Source: Zonotrichia leucophrys gambelii
Lineage: Eukaryota; Chordata; Aves; Passeriformes; Passerellidae
Reading direction: 5' to 3'
DNA length: 64,000 nucleotides
Assembly: GCF_028769735.1 (NCBI RefSeq)
Contig: NC_088171.1
Coordinates: 72,123,216 to 72,187,215 of the forward strand
Shown: positions 27,501 to 42,500 of the stretch, in pieces
Numbering within the stretch: position 1 is the stretch's first letter
Layout of the letters: each line of letters opens with the position of its first letter
Notes under the pieces: model-generated
Told to the model about the DNA's origin: nothing
Databases searched by the model: none
Seen by the model: only the letters and a program-made list of their open reading frames with translations
Program-made: the position numbers and the translations under genes

Positions 27501-30500
27501 AAGATGCCTTAGAATTTTATTTAATGTAGTTCTGTGAACAATGGAGCTTTTTATGTTCCCATATATGATACTGGTGCATGGTAATATGATACATAAAGTT
27601 GATTCAATCTATTCATAAATAGGTAGGTATTTATTCATTCTTGATTTTGTTAGCTTTTTTTTAAGAAACATTTACTGATGTAATTGATTATGCCACACAT
27701 GTGCACACACTCTCCACTGTGTGCTGCTGATAGTTTTCAAGGAGCTCTTTTAATCTTTCGTCTCTGTAATCACACAGTGCCCCAAACAAGCTTATCCAAT
27801 CTTGGAATTTTGGCAAAAACTGCAGGATTTCTAACATATCTTTTTGCTCAGCTCTCAGGAGAGGCATAGGATAGGCAATGAACAGAATAATTTTCTTCCA
27901 TGTCTTTTTTTTATTAATTTAGATAAGCATGGATTGATTGAAACATTTCATATCAGGGCCTTGTTTACAAATATGGTATTGCCTGACATTTGAATTAATG
28001 ATACTATTTTTAAACCTGCATCAGGAAAGCTCATATATTCTTCAAGTCTGTTCACAACCTTTATCATTGTACAAGAACAATTTTTGGAAATTTTTATTGC
28101 AATATTTTTGAAACTGTAGGTGCAGCTGTAAATATTAGATATCTGTAAATTCCAAATTTTCCTCTCATGTGTCTTATATGATGCATCTGGTTTCTTCCCC
28201 TGCAGTGTCATAATGCATTCAGTTCACTTAATATATTTCTCAACCTCTCAATGTCTCTTGAACTTGTGGAATGCTGTTCATAACTAAGAAGCAAATCATG
28301 AGTATAGGAAGTTGAAATGTTATATAAAACAATTAATATTCTACTCTTATGTTGACTCTAGCAAGTGTGGCTGTGCATTATGAAGTGTGTGGAACACTGT
28401 CAGTTGTAATTCACAGTGTTCTGGCGCAGTGAACAGGCTGCCATTCATTGAAAATGGAAAACTCTTTTTGGCAATTGAAACACGTCTAAACCATGCATCT
28501 CAAACAACTTAGTCTCCAGCTTTACCTCTCAAACATGCTCTGGGAGGATGAAGTTAAAAGTTAACAAGAAATTAATCAGTAGAAACTTAACACTCAGCTG
28601 GGAAGAGACTGTTCTCATACAAACTTTGTAAGATGCATAAATCTCTTCCTTAAAACTCCCAATAATGGTTTTGTGTCAAAAAGACAAATATGTAAAGAGA
28701 ATCTAGGGGCTCTTGCCTGCATTTCTATAGCAGAATTATCATGTATTATAGAAAATATCTGGCTTACTGTCTGAGATTTTGACTGGCAAGCAGAACTATA
28801 GTTCAGGCAACAGAAGAGTGTTAATTATGCACTTTTGAAAGGACAAAGGAAGCTAGGTGGCACTGCAGATTAAAATATGAGCCTTCTCTTGTAGTGCCCA
28901 GAGGCTACCACCTGTTGATGGTCTTAGAGGAAAAAGCCAGATGTTCAGTGGATTGTGTCTACCAGAGTTCCTATTCCTCACTGTTCTGCTTTAGTTTCTT
29001 TTGGTTTGATAATTCTAGTTTTTCCATGATATCACACTCTGATTTTTACCTCTCATAAACAATGAAATTTTTTTTCATTTTTGCCTGTGCCTAAACTGAA
29101 ACTTTGGAGAAAAGCTTCATAGTTCATTCAAACCTAGTAGCTGCATGATGACAGTGTAATTGAACTTTAATGACTAAACTGGTACTCTTGTACTTCTTAA
29201 GCCATGGTTTTCACTCTTCCTACATATTTTGCAGAAGCTGGAACTGGAACGATTCATGCTCTACGCTCATGGTCCAGACCTTTGCAGGGAGTCAGATCTC
29301 CGCCATGCCATGGCCAACTGCTTTGAAGCCCTCATAGGTAAAGTGTTCACATTTGTGTGTGCAGGCAGGTACATTTTATACCTGTCTGTGTGCCGTGTTG
29401 GCTGTGATGGAGGAGATGTGGGCCTGTTGAGCAGTGCCAGTAGCAGTAAGGCTTCCTGTATCATCTTTGTCCCTCCCCCTCTCCTGCACATATCCCACAT
29501 GTATAAACACATTGAGTGTGTAGTACAACCATGAAAATCTCATTTTCCATGTCCTGGCTTCACACACTGAATGTGAAGCCGTCTCATGTCACTGCAGAGC
29601 TCCACCTCTCCTGTGCCAGCATGGTCTGACACCTGCCCCCTGTGGGAGCAGGGGAGCAGTTCAGTCAGCATGGCCTGGCAGAAGATAAGCAGGTTCACAG
29701 CTTCCAGTAGTGCTTGAACAGACGTGCAGCCTCAGCCCTGAATTTTAGCAGCAGCTTGCTTTCTGAATCAGGCATTCCCAGCTGAGTTACCAGACTACTT
29801 TCTCTGTTCCCTGCTAGCCTTCTGTGAATTTGCAAAGTAAATGTCTTTTAGTCTTTACATTTTTCTTACAGGTAAAAAGCATGTCAATATGTCTGGTGTA
29901 ATAAAGCTACCCTCTAGCTGAAGGTGAAGGAGAGTTGTGCCAAATTTGCTGTTGGGCACTAAGATGCAGATTAGTGACTGGCTGCACTGGTCTATAGGTT
30001 TATATTGCAGAGGAAATCAGGGCCTTACCACAGTTACCAAGCCAGGAGGGTGAAAATCTCATTGGTTACATCTGCACAAGCTCTATTTTAAATGGCAAAT
30101 TTTTATGAACCTTTACTTGCTTGAGTACAGAAAGCAAGTTAGTCTCACTAGCTTGACTTCATCAAGATGTACAGTACAAGTTACTAGCTGTGGGAATGGT
30201 TTAGCCCTGTTACAGGTCTTTATATACTACACGAGCTCCTGAAGTGTTTTGTCCTGCTTTGAAAAATAGATCAGAGTTGGCTTAGTTGTCAATAGTTCTG
30301 TGCATTCTGCCTTGGGCCAGATTGCATTTCCTCTTATCAAGAAATAAGAGTTTTCTTTTTAACTCTGTTTTGCTTTCCATGAACGCTTTGATCTTTAATT
30401 TAAAAATAAAAAGCAAACAGAAGAGGAACACTAGATATGTATCTTTGTTCATAGGCTTCAGCTTGTCTAGGATGTAGTGATGAGAACTATTTGGCAAGCA

Positions 30501-33500
30501 TTGAGATTTGCTGAGAGAGCAGGCTTGCTGTTTAACCTCCAATACAAAGCTGTTCAGCAAGTTAATTTTTCAGTGCTGTAGCTAAAATGTGGGAGCTTGT
30601 TAAGGGACTATAAAAGTACATGTAGGGTCTGGAGCTCCTACTTGAGGCTTTTCTACAAAGTCTGGTGCTTCATCATAAAGTCCCTGTGATGAACATAAAA
30701 ACCAGAAGTATGAGCAGGTTGCCTAGGAATTTTTTAAAATTTTGTGCTCTCATAATATACCTCTTCAGGATTAGTCTTATGAACCCCCAAACTGTTCGTC
30801 AAAGAGTCCAAAGAAAGTAGTTGACCTAGTGAGGAATCAAAGGGTAAGGGAAAGGCAAGGCAAATCATGTTCTTCCTGTGTCTGGGAACATGCACTCCCT
30901 TTCTCTGTGTTCTTGATGTAGCTGTGTATTCCATTTGCTTTTATGCTTACAATAACAAGTTTGAGGTTTTCAGAAGTTCTCCTGTAAAACGTATTAGAGG
31001 ACAAAATGTTGATACTAATTTAAGAAGTGCCTTTGCAGATATAGAGCATATAGGGTACGCAAAAAATATGTTAAGTTTTGCAGAGCTTGTTACTGATGGA
31101 CATGTGGAGAGAGCTAGTGAGGGCTGTGTGTGAAGTTTAAAAATAAACAAACATGATCTTCAGAAACTAAGACATGCAGAGATGCCCTTTCCAGGTCAGA
31201 CAATAAATTATTGTGGTACCAGTAAAGAAGGAGGCTCAAGGAAGAACTTGAGCTTTGCAATAGTCCCAACACATCACTTATATGCAGAGTGAAATCTTAT
31301 TGCAAATATAGAATAAATGGTAATTGTTTGCTAGTTATTGAAATGTATTTCATGGGTTTCCCTATCTGCAAATGTTGTTGTGGTTTATCCCCAGCCAGCA
31401 GCCAAGCCCCATGCAGTGCTTGCTCACTCCTCTACCAGTGGGATTGAGGAGAGAATCAGAAGGATAAAAGCTGGAAAAGTCATGGGTTGAGATAAAGACA
31501 GTTTCATGGGGAAAACAAAAGCTGTGCACACAAGCAAAGCAAAACAAGAAATCATTTCATTGCTTCCCATGGGCAGGCAGCTGTTCAGCCATCTCCAGGG
31601 AAGCAGGGCCCTCTCACACATAATGGTGACTTGGGAAGACAAACATGATCACTCCCAACATACCCCTTTCCTCCCTCTTCCCTGCAATTTGTATACTGAG
31701 CATGATGTCAAACAGTCTGGAATATCCCTTTGGTCAGTTTGGGTCACCTGTCCTGACTGTGTCTCTTCCCAACATCCCAAGCATCCTTTAGTCTCCTCTC
31801 CAGTGTGGCAATACCAAAAGGAGAGAAGGCCTTGACTCTGTGTGAGCCCTAATCAGCAATAACAAAAACATCTCTGTTTTATCAACCTCTGTCCAGCAAA
31901 AAATGGAAAACATATCCCTGTACTAATCATTGCAAAGAAAATGAACTCCATCCCAGCTGAAACTGGCACAATTGTCTAGTTAGCTATTTACTGGAAAGTA
32001 CTTCTGGAAATATAGGTTAATTTGTATAAACTTTGCTCTTTGGATGTATAATTTTCTATCATTGATATAATTATTTCAGGTTTTCTTTGCATTTTATGAC
32101 TGTTGATTTACACTGGTGTTTAACGTGCTTTAAATTTCTCAAAAAAACGTGTTGCTACAGAAAGCATGCTTTTAAAAATGAATGTGTTGGAGTTGAAGAA
32201 GTCCAAGATCTTTGACTTTCTCATGCTTAGTAATTTTCTGAGTACTAATTGCATTATTGACCTTTGACATATTGGTCCCCTCATGTAGGAGCTGTTTATC
32301 TAGAGGGAAGCCTAGAAGAAGCAAAACAATTATTTGGACGTTTGCTCTTCAATGAAAAGGTATTTATGTACTTACATGATTTGATTTTCAGTTCAAAAAG
32401 AACTTGATGTGCTTTTGTCTCCATTGTTTTACTTAAGGATCACAAATGAACAGAAATACTGTTTTATGCAGTTCCTGGAAATTGAATTGGGAGAGCAAAC
32501 CCTACTGATCCAGGCAAAAAAATTATGGTATTTTCTCAGGTGTGCTTTGGGTTGCTTGACTTGGGTAGGGAAAGGGTGGCTGGTGAAGGAAACCTGACAG
32601 CTTCCATTCAAAGTGCTGCTCTGAGAGCATAAATGGGTGCTGCAGATCCAGGTGTTTGGCTCAGAGGGAATGATGCACTTGTCGAGCAACTATTCTGTTT
32701 CATCAATTAAATCATCCTTCCCTAAAAGCTTTAAACATATGTTTGGAGAGAAAAAAAAAGGAGGGTGTTTCATTCAGCATTTACCCAATTGCACAATTAC
32801 AGTGTGCAGGAATAGATCAGGCTGTATCTTAGATGGCTGTTAGTTAGACCATGTTCTGTGTAAAGGTGAAGGAAAGTACCCACTGCTGGGGCAACACAGA
32901 TGGCAGTGGTGAGAGGATGAATTGTATATTATTTTCCTTCCTTTAAGTCTGTAAAATTACAAAGCTTATTAGAAATAAAAGTGTTTGGAAGCCTATTGTA
33001 ACTCACTGTTTATTTGCTGCTTGGTGGCTATAGCGAAGGAAGCCTTTATGAAGTAGAAGAAAATAAGTGGGATTTTTTTTTTCCTCTTTCAGTCCTTTCC
33101 TTTGGAGAAGTCAAACTTGCTACTGAGGAGTACTTGCAAATAAAGTTAGTCCTGAGGCTTAAACAGATATTTTTCTTCTTTAACCACTTTTTATGTGGTT
33201 CAAGGATTTTTCCACCTCTTTGACACAAGCTAATTGGGAGAACTACAGGCAGTTTGAACAGCAAATACACGATTTTAAAAATTAGTTTGCCAGCACTATT
33301 GAATTTGCAATAAGCAGAGTCAGCATCTGAAATAGTTCAGTATTTCAAGTAATGACATTTTATTTAGTACTGTGGAATTTGTTAAATGACTCCCTTGAGC
33401 ATTAAAGGCATCTCTCAATGTTTGCAGGACCTGCGGGATGTATGGCTTAATTATCCACTACACCCACTCCAAGTAAGTGTATCCCTTTCTGTAATAAATT

Positions 33501-36500
33501 TCACTGTTCTGTATTATTTTCAGGGATGCTTTTCCTTAGGTTTCCATTGTGATGACATCTCAGAAATTGTGCTAAAGAGTAGCCAAAGGAATATATATAT
33601 GTTTTCCTTTGTGTTTGGCTGGTGATTTGTTTGGTTGGTTTTTTTAAATAAGTAGTGAGTTTTTGTCTCTCTGAGAATTAATCATTCACCTTTCCTTGGC
33701 TCATGTTTGTTGTATAACTGTGCCTGTACAGTAAATAAAATGAGAGGTAATGTTTTGACAGCTTCTTGTTTGTTTTCTCAAAATTGGAGGAAAAGGGTGA
33801 AAAACAATCTATGAATGTGTTTTCTTAACCTAAAATTAGGACTGAAACCTTAATAGTAGGAAGGCATATTAATTGAATGCCATAAAAGTTTTGATTTGAT
33901 TCTATTTTGATTTTGTGTGTTTGAGCCCATGCAATGATAGTGTGGTTGTTGCAGTGATTCCAGTAACTTTAATACCACATAAACACTGAAATTACAAAGG
34001 TGTCTGAAGGTTAACTTATCCTCCATGTATCCAAGGGTACAAGTTCACAAGCTGTTGGTTTATGAGGCTGGAAGTTGGGAGATTGATGTCCCAGTCCATT
34101 CTCCCTTGCTGAATTCTTGGGCAGACATAGAGCAAGAGTCAGAGCCTCTCTGCACTGTGCCTCCTTGTCTTCAGTGCAAGCAGGAGTGTGCAAGGTTACT
34201 GCTAAAAGAGCAGTGATTGCACAGACAAAATCTTCAGTAACAAATCAGTGCATGTGAAGAATTTTTACAATTTTACCACATCCCTCTGAGTATAAATACA
34301 AAATACTCTTAATGGAAGATAACATTTTGAGATTCAGCACTAGCTGTCCTGTGTGGTGGCACATGCAGCTCCAAAGAAGATTGTTCTTACTGTGAATTTC
34401 TTTCTTTTCTCTTACTTTATTTTAACCACTTCATCCCTGCTTTCACATAGACTTGCACTCTGCTTAGGAATCAGCAAGTCAGTGTAGGAAGCTTATAATT
34501 TCTTACTACTACCTTGACTTGTGTGATGAAAATTGTTTTCTTCCACATCCCAAAACCATCTTGGCGAAGACAAGGCCTGCCTCACAGATGTATGTGAAGT
34601 TTCAGGAGACAAAACAGCATGTGATAATGCAGATGATTCTGTCTGCTGGCTTTCCTGAGAGGCTGTTGGAAAGACAGTCAAGAAAGGCTTTTAAAATTTT
34701 TTTTTTTTTTTAAGAAGCAATAAAAAAAAGCAACTTCAATGAAAAATGTCAGTTCCTACCAGATTAAACCAGATTAAAAGGAATGGCTGAAACATAAGAA
34801 AGGGAGAACAGGAGGGAAATGACCACATCTTGCAAGGAATGGTGATCAGTGGCAGATTTCCCTCGGGATCTTTGCTCAAGTACAGGCTGTTCTCATTGTC
34901 AGCCTAGGGAAGAGGATGAGCAGTGAGGTGGCAGTTTGTTGACAGTACCAAATTATTTCAAGTAGCAGGGACAACAGCAGACTGAAGAATTACACTTTGG
35001 TTGTGAGAATGCAAGGGTGACTTGCTGTGGAGGTTTAAAAAGCAGTGTAGGTAAATAGAAAGGGCTGTGCATGATGAAGCAAAAAGTCTCAGCTCCACAT
35101 GCAGCTGAACTCCAAAATAACAATTATCACCCAAGTGTGGAATTTGGTGCAAGGGTATGTAGCTCTATGAAAGTGTGAACTGAATGCTCTGTACAGAAAA
35201 AAGACAAATTGAATGTAATCAATTTATAGAAAAGGGGCAGACAACAAACCAAAAATTATCTCAATGCCAGTTTAAAAAGCTGTGGTTATTCTTACTTTTC
35301 TTTTAGGCATCCTTCTTGATAATTCCTCCTCTGAAGCATTACTATACCAAAGAGATGCTCAGAATGGGTGGAAGAAATGCTTAAACCATTTCCCAGCTCC
35401 ACAAAGGTGTTTAACGGTGTCATCACAATAATGACATCCGACACGAAATTGATAAGAAAAGATATTGACCCAAAGCAATAATTTTATTTTTCTTGTGTTA
35501 GTGTGCCCTTTTGAATTTCATATTTAAAGCATTTATTCTTGATTTTTGATACTTAAGGGAAGTGGAAGAAATTGATTTGGATTTTGTCTCATCTTGACAT
35601 GCTGTCAGTCTTCTAGCCCTATTCTAATAATTTTTGAATGTGTTGCTCAGTTGCAAACAATGTGATAATGTTAGAAAATGCAGAAATACACAATTGTACA
35701 TATTTTATGAAAGTTTGTATTATGCTACAATGCATCCATGTAGAGACATGCAAATGGAAGGGTTTAAATGTCTCAGCATACATCAGAGCTCATCTTTTCC
35801 TTGGCTGGTAATTACTCAAGACCAAAAGGCAGAGGAAACATGGTTTTCTCAGTTCAGCTGTCCGTGGAACTTGTTCATTGTATTCTTTGCTCTTGATTTA
35901 AAGAATGTTTGCTTTTCTCTGAAAATTTCTGCAGCTTGTCATTACTTACATGACATTTTTCTTGCAGCTGCAGGAGTCCAATACTGACAGGCAACTCATT
36001 GAGACCTCTCCAGTTCTTCAAAAGCTTACAGAGTTTGAGGAGGCAATTGGAGTCATCTTTACTCACGTTCGACTTCTAGCACGTGCATTCACTCTGAGGA
36101 CAGTAGGCTTTAACCATCTGACTCTGTGAGTACATAGCAAGAGTCCTCATGTAGCTCTGTTTGCCCTTCTGTTAGAGTATTCCAGATTGCATGGTTTGTA
36201 AACAAACCTATGTTACATCTATTTCCTGGAATAGAGCAGCTATGTTCACAAGCCCGCCTGGCTCAGTGTGCCACCTCTGACAGTAGTCAGTAGCAAATAC
36301 CTTGGGAAAGACTGTAGAAGGTGTTAGAGACCTGTCCTGGTGTTTATTTTGTGCTTTTTGCATGACTGATATTTGTGCATCACTCCTGAGACCTTAGCAA
36401 AACGTACCTGGAGGTCCATTTGGGCAGAGAAAAGAATTACACTCTTTGATCCAAGTACTGCCCTTGTGTTCTGTTGCTTGCAAAGCTTCCAGACATGTTT

Positions 36501-39500
36501 TCAAGCAAACAGTATTACAGAATATGCTGAGTTGGAAGGAACCCATTGAGATCATCAAATTCAACTCCTGGCCCTGCATAGAACACCCCAGGAATTATAC
36601 CATGTGCCTGAGAGTGTTGTCCCACATTTCCTGAATCAGAAAGGCTTGGTGCTGTGACCACTTCCCTGTGAGCCTTTCCAGTGTTAAACCGCTCTCTGGA
36701 TAAAAAAACCTCTTCCTGATACCTAACCCAAACCTCTCCTGACTCAGCTCCATGCTGTTTCCTTGAGCCCTGTCTCTGATCATGAAAGTGAAGAGATCAG
36801 TACCCACCCCTCCGTTCCCCTCTGCAGTGAGGTCTCCCCTCAGTCCCCTCCAGGCTGAACAAAGTGACCTCAGCTGCTCCTCATTTGGCATCCCCTCAAG
36901 ACCTTTCACCATCACAGTTGCTCACCTTTGGACACTCTCTAACAACTTAATGTTGTCTTTATTCTGTGGTTCCCAAAACTGCCCCCAGCACTGGAGGTGA
37001 GGCTGCCCCAGCTCAGAGCAGAGCAGGACAATCCCCTCCCATGCCTGCCTGGCCATGCTGTGCCTGATGCCCCCCAGGACACACTTGGCCCTCCTGGCTG
37101 CCAGGGCACTGCTGGCTTGTGTTCAACGTGCCACTGACCAGGACCGCCAGGTCCATTTCCACAGTGCAGCACTCCAACATCTCATTCTCCACTTTATATG
37201 CACAACTGGGGTTGTCCCAGACAGAGAATCTGGCACTTGCCCTTGTTAAACTTCTTATCAGTGCTTATCCTCTCCAGGATCTTGTATGAGTTTAAACCCT
37301 GATCCTTTTCTTTCTTGTGAATGGACATTTTTGTCTGTTGAAGTATTGCATTCATTAGTTCATTTTCTTAAAACAAGTTTGAGATAGAGATCTTATCCCA
37401 ATACAGATTTGATGTTAACTGCTCTTCTCCTTCATTTAGTCTGTGATCTGTAATCTAATGATTGCATTTATTTGTAGCTATCCCGATTTTCTTTTTGCCT
37501 GTAAGTTGGTGTTACTACAGTAATGAGCTGTGTTCTCATCTCACCTGATTAACACTGAAAAATTGTCTGAAATGTGTTTGGAAAATGAGCAAGGCTCACT
37601 TTCAGATCACTCTTCATTTTAATTTGTGTGTGCATGCTGGTTTTGGTTTTTTCCTCATGAGTGCTTATTGATTTTGCTGCACTGATGTCTCATTTTTCAG
37701 AGGCCACAACCAGAGGATGGAATTCCTGGGTGACTCCATAATGCAGTTGGTAGCCACAGAGTATTTATTCATACATTTCCCTGATCATCATGAAGGGCAC
37801 TTAACGGTGAGACTGCCATCAATCATATTCTCCATAAGAGCAAGAGTGGGATGGAGACCAAAATTATCGGAGCAGCCAGTGAATTGTTCTGAGTTTGATT
37901 AAGAGAAGAAGCCTCAGCAACCGCTGCTCTTAATAAGGCTTTGTTAATTTTAAGTCATGAGCACTGCAATGAATAGAAAATGGTGATTTATGACTCCACT
38001 GCAATAATTTCTGTTCAGTCTGTGAAGTGGATCAAAAATTTTGAAGATGTCAGTGATAAAATTGAGGGCCAAGACTAGTTCTTGTTTAAAGATGGGTGTC
38101 TTAAACCATTTATTTAAATAGATGTATCATGTGACTTTTTTTTATTCCTGTCTTCTAGTCTGTTGAACATGCATACAGGCAGGTTTATACATCCTGATAA
38201 AAAAGTTTTTACTATTTATTTTAGTCTGCTTTTCCTCTTGTCTTCAATCTGAACTTCCTGAGGTAGCTTTTGAATTTAATTTTAACACAGTTATAGTCAT
38301 CTGTTGATTGCTATACTCTTTTAACCTCTCTTATCTGGACTTTGAACAACTAAGTTTGGAGACCTTTCAACAATTTACAGTACTTTAAACACAGCATGAT
38401 AGTATAAGTAGATTTTTCCTGATTAGCTCTGCAGCTGGTGAGTTGTGGCTTTGTTTGAAAGTAACAAATTTTCTTTGACTTACTAAATGTTCTTAGTTTA
38501 CTTGATCAGCAAAGCAATACATATATCAGGAATGTTACTCAAGTTTTCTAGGTAAAGTTAGGAAGTAGCCTAATTTTAGAGTGGTTCCCTCAGATCAATA
38601 AAGGCATGACAATGCTAAGTCTCTAGCAGGCAATGTGTTATCAAGAATATGATTCTTGAATCTTTTGGGCGAAAGCTGTTTGAGGAAGAAACAAGGGCAG
38701 GCTGTGACTAAAAGTTACTTGAGTTTTTCTTCACCATTTCTTAAGTTTCAGTTATATTTGTATGGATTCTTCTGCACCATTGAGGAGACAGGATATAAAG
38801 CCTGGTGGGGTTTTTTGCTTTCTGCATGACTTTTAAGAATGTAGGCATCCGTGCTCTTATAACTCTTGCAAGAACTGTTTGGCCAGAAGAATATGGGATG
38901 TTGCTGTTAATGGGTGTAAATGCTCAGAACTATGATTAGAATGTCTTTTTGTTGCTCAGTGTAATGATTAGTGAGTTGGAAAGTACAAGTTGCACACTTC
39001 AGTTTTTAGGCAAAACTGCAAAGTTGAGTGGAGTAGATGCTGAAAACACTTTAAAATACAAAGAAGCGGGCAGTGCCTAAAATAAAATTTGAACTGTGGA
39101 GGTTTGTTCATGTGTAGAGAAAATGATCTTAAAATGTTTTTAAATTTGATGACAAATGAAATGAGACATCTGAGAAAAGAGGCTGATAAAGTGGAATCTG
39201 AAGAGAAGCTGCAAACACTAAGCTCTTTCTCCTGTCATCTGGGGACATACTTAAATTTGAAGTAATAATAGAACATCAACTAAATGGTGTCTGGTGTGTT
39301 GAGGGAAATTTTGGTCAAGGATTCTACTTGACTGGCAATGCAGTGGCTTCCCAGTGTGGAGTAATTGCTTGTGGAGAGATGTCTGTAAAATAATTATGTT
39401 TAAGAAAAAGAAAGGAGAACATAGTCTCATCTACATACTTGGAGATAGCCGAATAATGTACCAGAAGAGAAGTTGACATTTTGTTGAATGTTGGAAGATA

Positions 39501-42500
39501 AGCTTCTCCAGTGCTGAGTTACGGATACATTCTTTGGTACAGTCGTGAGTAGTGGTATGTTGGGTGAAAATGGAAGAATTAGGAAAAAAATTGCTTTGTA
39601 ATTAAAGCCAGGCTCCAGTTGAGCATATCATGTATCACAGCATCTGCAGTGATCTGTGTGTTACCAGTGTAGAGACTAACTCTAAAAAAGCTGCTGGAAA
39701 GGCACAGGGACTGTCTTCTCTGTAACATGAGGAGGAATTGAATTTCTTGCCTAATCGCACTTGTAGAGGAGGCAAATTCTAATATGGAGCAAGTTGATAA
39801 CCACAGTGCTAAGAGGATAACTGGGCTTTTTTTTCTATCTCTAATTCACAGGGTAGTGTATGTGTTGCTCTTTGTTTTATGATACTACTAATCATGATTA
39901 TGGATCCCATCAAAATAAATAGTCTGCAAACAAAACAAAAGAAATCCTTCTTCCATTAAAAGAAACAGATTTTTGTCATGGGACACTGCACTTCTGTCTC
40001 ATAGGGTACATATTAGGATGCTGTACTTAGGATATCGTTGGGAAAGTATAGCTTATTTATCATAAGGACATAAAAGGAAAGAATTTTGAACTAGAACAAG
40101 TAGTAAATGAGTTTAAACAAAGGTTAGGGAATGGGGTAATAGTACTATGTGCAGTTTGCCTAGTTTACAAAGATCAGGTTATGAGTATCTGCTTCATACA
40201 TCATTGACAAACAAATTATGAACATACTGTTCTTTGTTTATCTGTTCTGGGAGATGAAGTATCAAGTGCAGCAAATAAATCTTGATTTTTCATAAGCTCA
40301 ATTGATGTGCTGGAGCCAGGTAGCATATAACTTGTATCTAATAAGCTGAGCAAATGTTATATGGAAGACAAAAAAAGGGAAAAAAATGTATGTGCAGCAT
40401 CTCAACTCTAGATTGCACATAAACTGTGGAAAAGAGAGACATTCTTTACTTCTCACTCCTACCTCTTGTAGTAGCTGTAACTCCTTAATGCTGTTCCATT
40501 TAAAGCAAAAAAGCAAACAAGCAGGAAAAATTCTGACCTCTCCAAAGGTTCAGAAATTCTCCCTAAAATTCCAAAATACTCCTTTAAGCTGTGTGGGAGC
40601 TCTATGTCTTTGTTAGAGCTCTATGTTTAAGTAATCTGTCTGGAGCCAAGGTTTTTTCATGACACATCCTTGACCTTGTCATATATGGAACACATTAGGG
40701 CAGACCTGTGTCCGGGATGCATTGGCTCAGCTGTGCTGCCTTCTAGCAGAGCAAATAGTGCATACAGGCTGTCCATCTGTGTATTTTTTCCTTTGGCCAA
40801 AGGAATGGAGCAGCCTCCTCCTCTGCTCATTCTGAAACACTGAGCTATCTTGCTTTAATGTGTGTTTGTTTGAGTCACCACCTATTTATTCATTATTTGG
40901 TGGACACCGGGAGCTGTTCCATGGACTCCAGAATATTTTTTTTACTTACTCTTTATGTGGGAAAATGTATACAACTGTGTATTACTTAAACTAGAAAACT
41001 GCAGATTAGCTGAGAAATCTCAGGGCTCGTGATGACATGGAAGGAAGCTCACAAGCAAGCATTTTAAATGTGTGACATATATACAGAAGTAATGTGTCCA
41101 AAGAATAAGTAAAGATTGGTGAGAAGAATTGAAACAGAAAGAAAAATCACCAGTAGAAAGAGTGACAGAGTGTGTCTCTATATAAATCACTTGAGATGCC
41201 CTGTATCTAAATGTCAGTAAACTGAGGGAAGTGAGAAACCTCAAGGACAAAAGTAACTTTTTCTCCCCAGCTCTCCTAGGTTTTGTAGTTTGTTATTGGT
41301 GATTTTTACTAAGGAATGGAACTTCTTTCTTTTGCAGCTGTTGAGAAGTTCTTTGGTGAACAACAGGACACAGGCCAAGGTGGCAGAGGAGCTGGGCATG
41401 CAAGAGTTTGCCATCACTAACGACAAGACAAAAAGACCTGTAACTCTTCGAACTAAGACTTTGGCTGATCTCTTGGAATGTGAGTTAATTTGGTTATAAT
41501 AACTTCATACTTAATGACTTCCTTTTCCTTGCGGCTTGTTTAAGAAAGCCATTAGAAATCCCCTAAATCGCTATTAAAAATGTATGTTCAGGTTTCCAAA
41601 TGATTTATGCCTATACCTCTGAAAGCCAGATTTTTGAAGACTAACCTAGATTTTTGAAGTCTGTATAAAAGCATGAAGAAGGCATAATTGCAGATAGAAA
41701 TATGAAGGCTTATAAACTGAGGGTTCAAGATGACCAGGTCAAAAGCATGTCTTCAAAGTTAAAGCTTATACTGTGAATTAAGCTATTTAACAGCAGTGTC
41801 AGTGTTTAATTAGTATGTTCTTGACACTGTTGGAAGACAAAATAGTTCTTTAAGCAGGTGAATAGTTATGTGTGGTTCATTTGTCTGCATTTGAGGAGGT
41901 TTTAAAATGGTCATTCCACAAGAGGAAAGGCTGCATGGAAATGAAATTATTTTTAGTCAATTTTTGGAAGTTTGTGCTGCCTTCTTTCCCATGAAATGGA
42001 AACAGTGATAAATATTCTACAAAGAAAGTTAATCCCTGTCTTGTATATTTTGTTGTGTTTTGCAAGCAATTCAGACCACTTGGCTTTTGCAAAATCCCAT
42101 AAACAAATGGAAATAGCACACAAACAGGAGTGATTTATATCTAAATTATTTTATGGTACCCAGTAGTGATTTATTTGTAAGTATTCATGGTCTCCTGGTT
42201 AAAATGTGAGATTAGAAGCACAGTGTTGTTTCTAGCACTTTAAATGACTGGGTGGATTTGGGTAAATCACTTAATCTCTTGGTCAACTTGATTTTTTTTT
42301 TTTCCCCAAGTATGCAGGATAATACCCTCATCAGATCACTGCTCTGAAACGTAATTGAATATGGCTTTAAAATACTCAGTCATACTTGTTTCTAAAAGTG
42401 AAAGCCAATAATGCTCTCCTTGGAAGAGTGACAGTACCTTTTTTTCCCTCCAGCCTTTATTGCTGCCCTGTACATTGATAAAGATTTGGAATATGTTCAC

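Noticed and set aside
31362..31835. ORFs of up to 109 codons
   Set aside because: They lie mostly in the antisense LTR, which does not encode viral proteins; no gag, pol or env sequence is adjacent.
36595..37249. ORFs of up to 106 codons on both strands
   Set aside because: They lie in the antisense CR1 copy and are interrupted remnants or shadows, not host genes.
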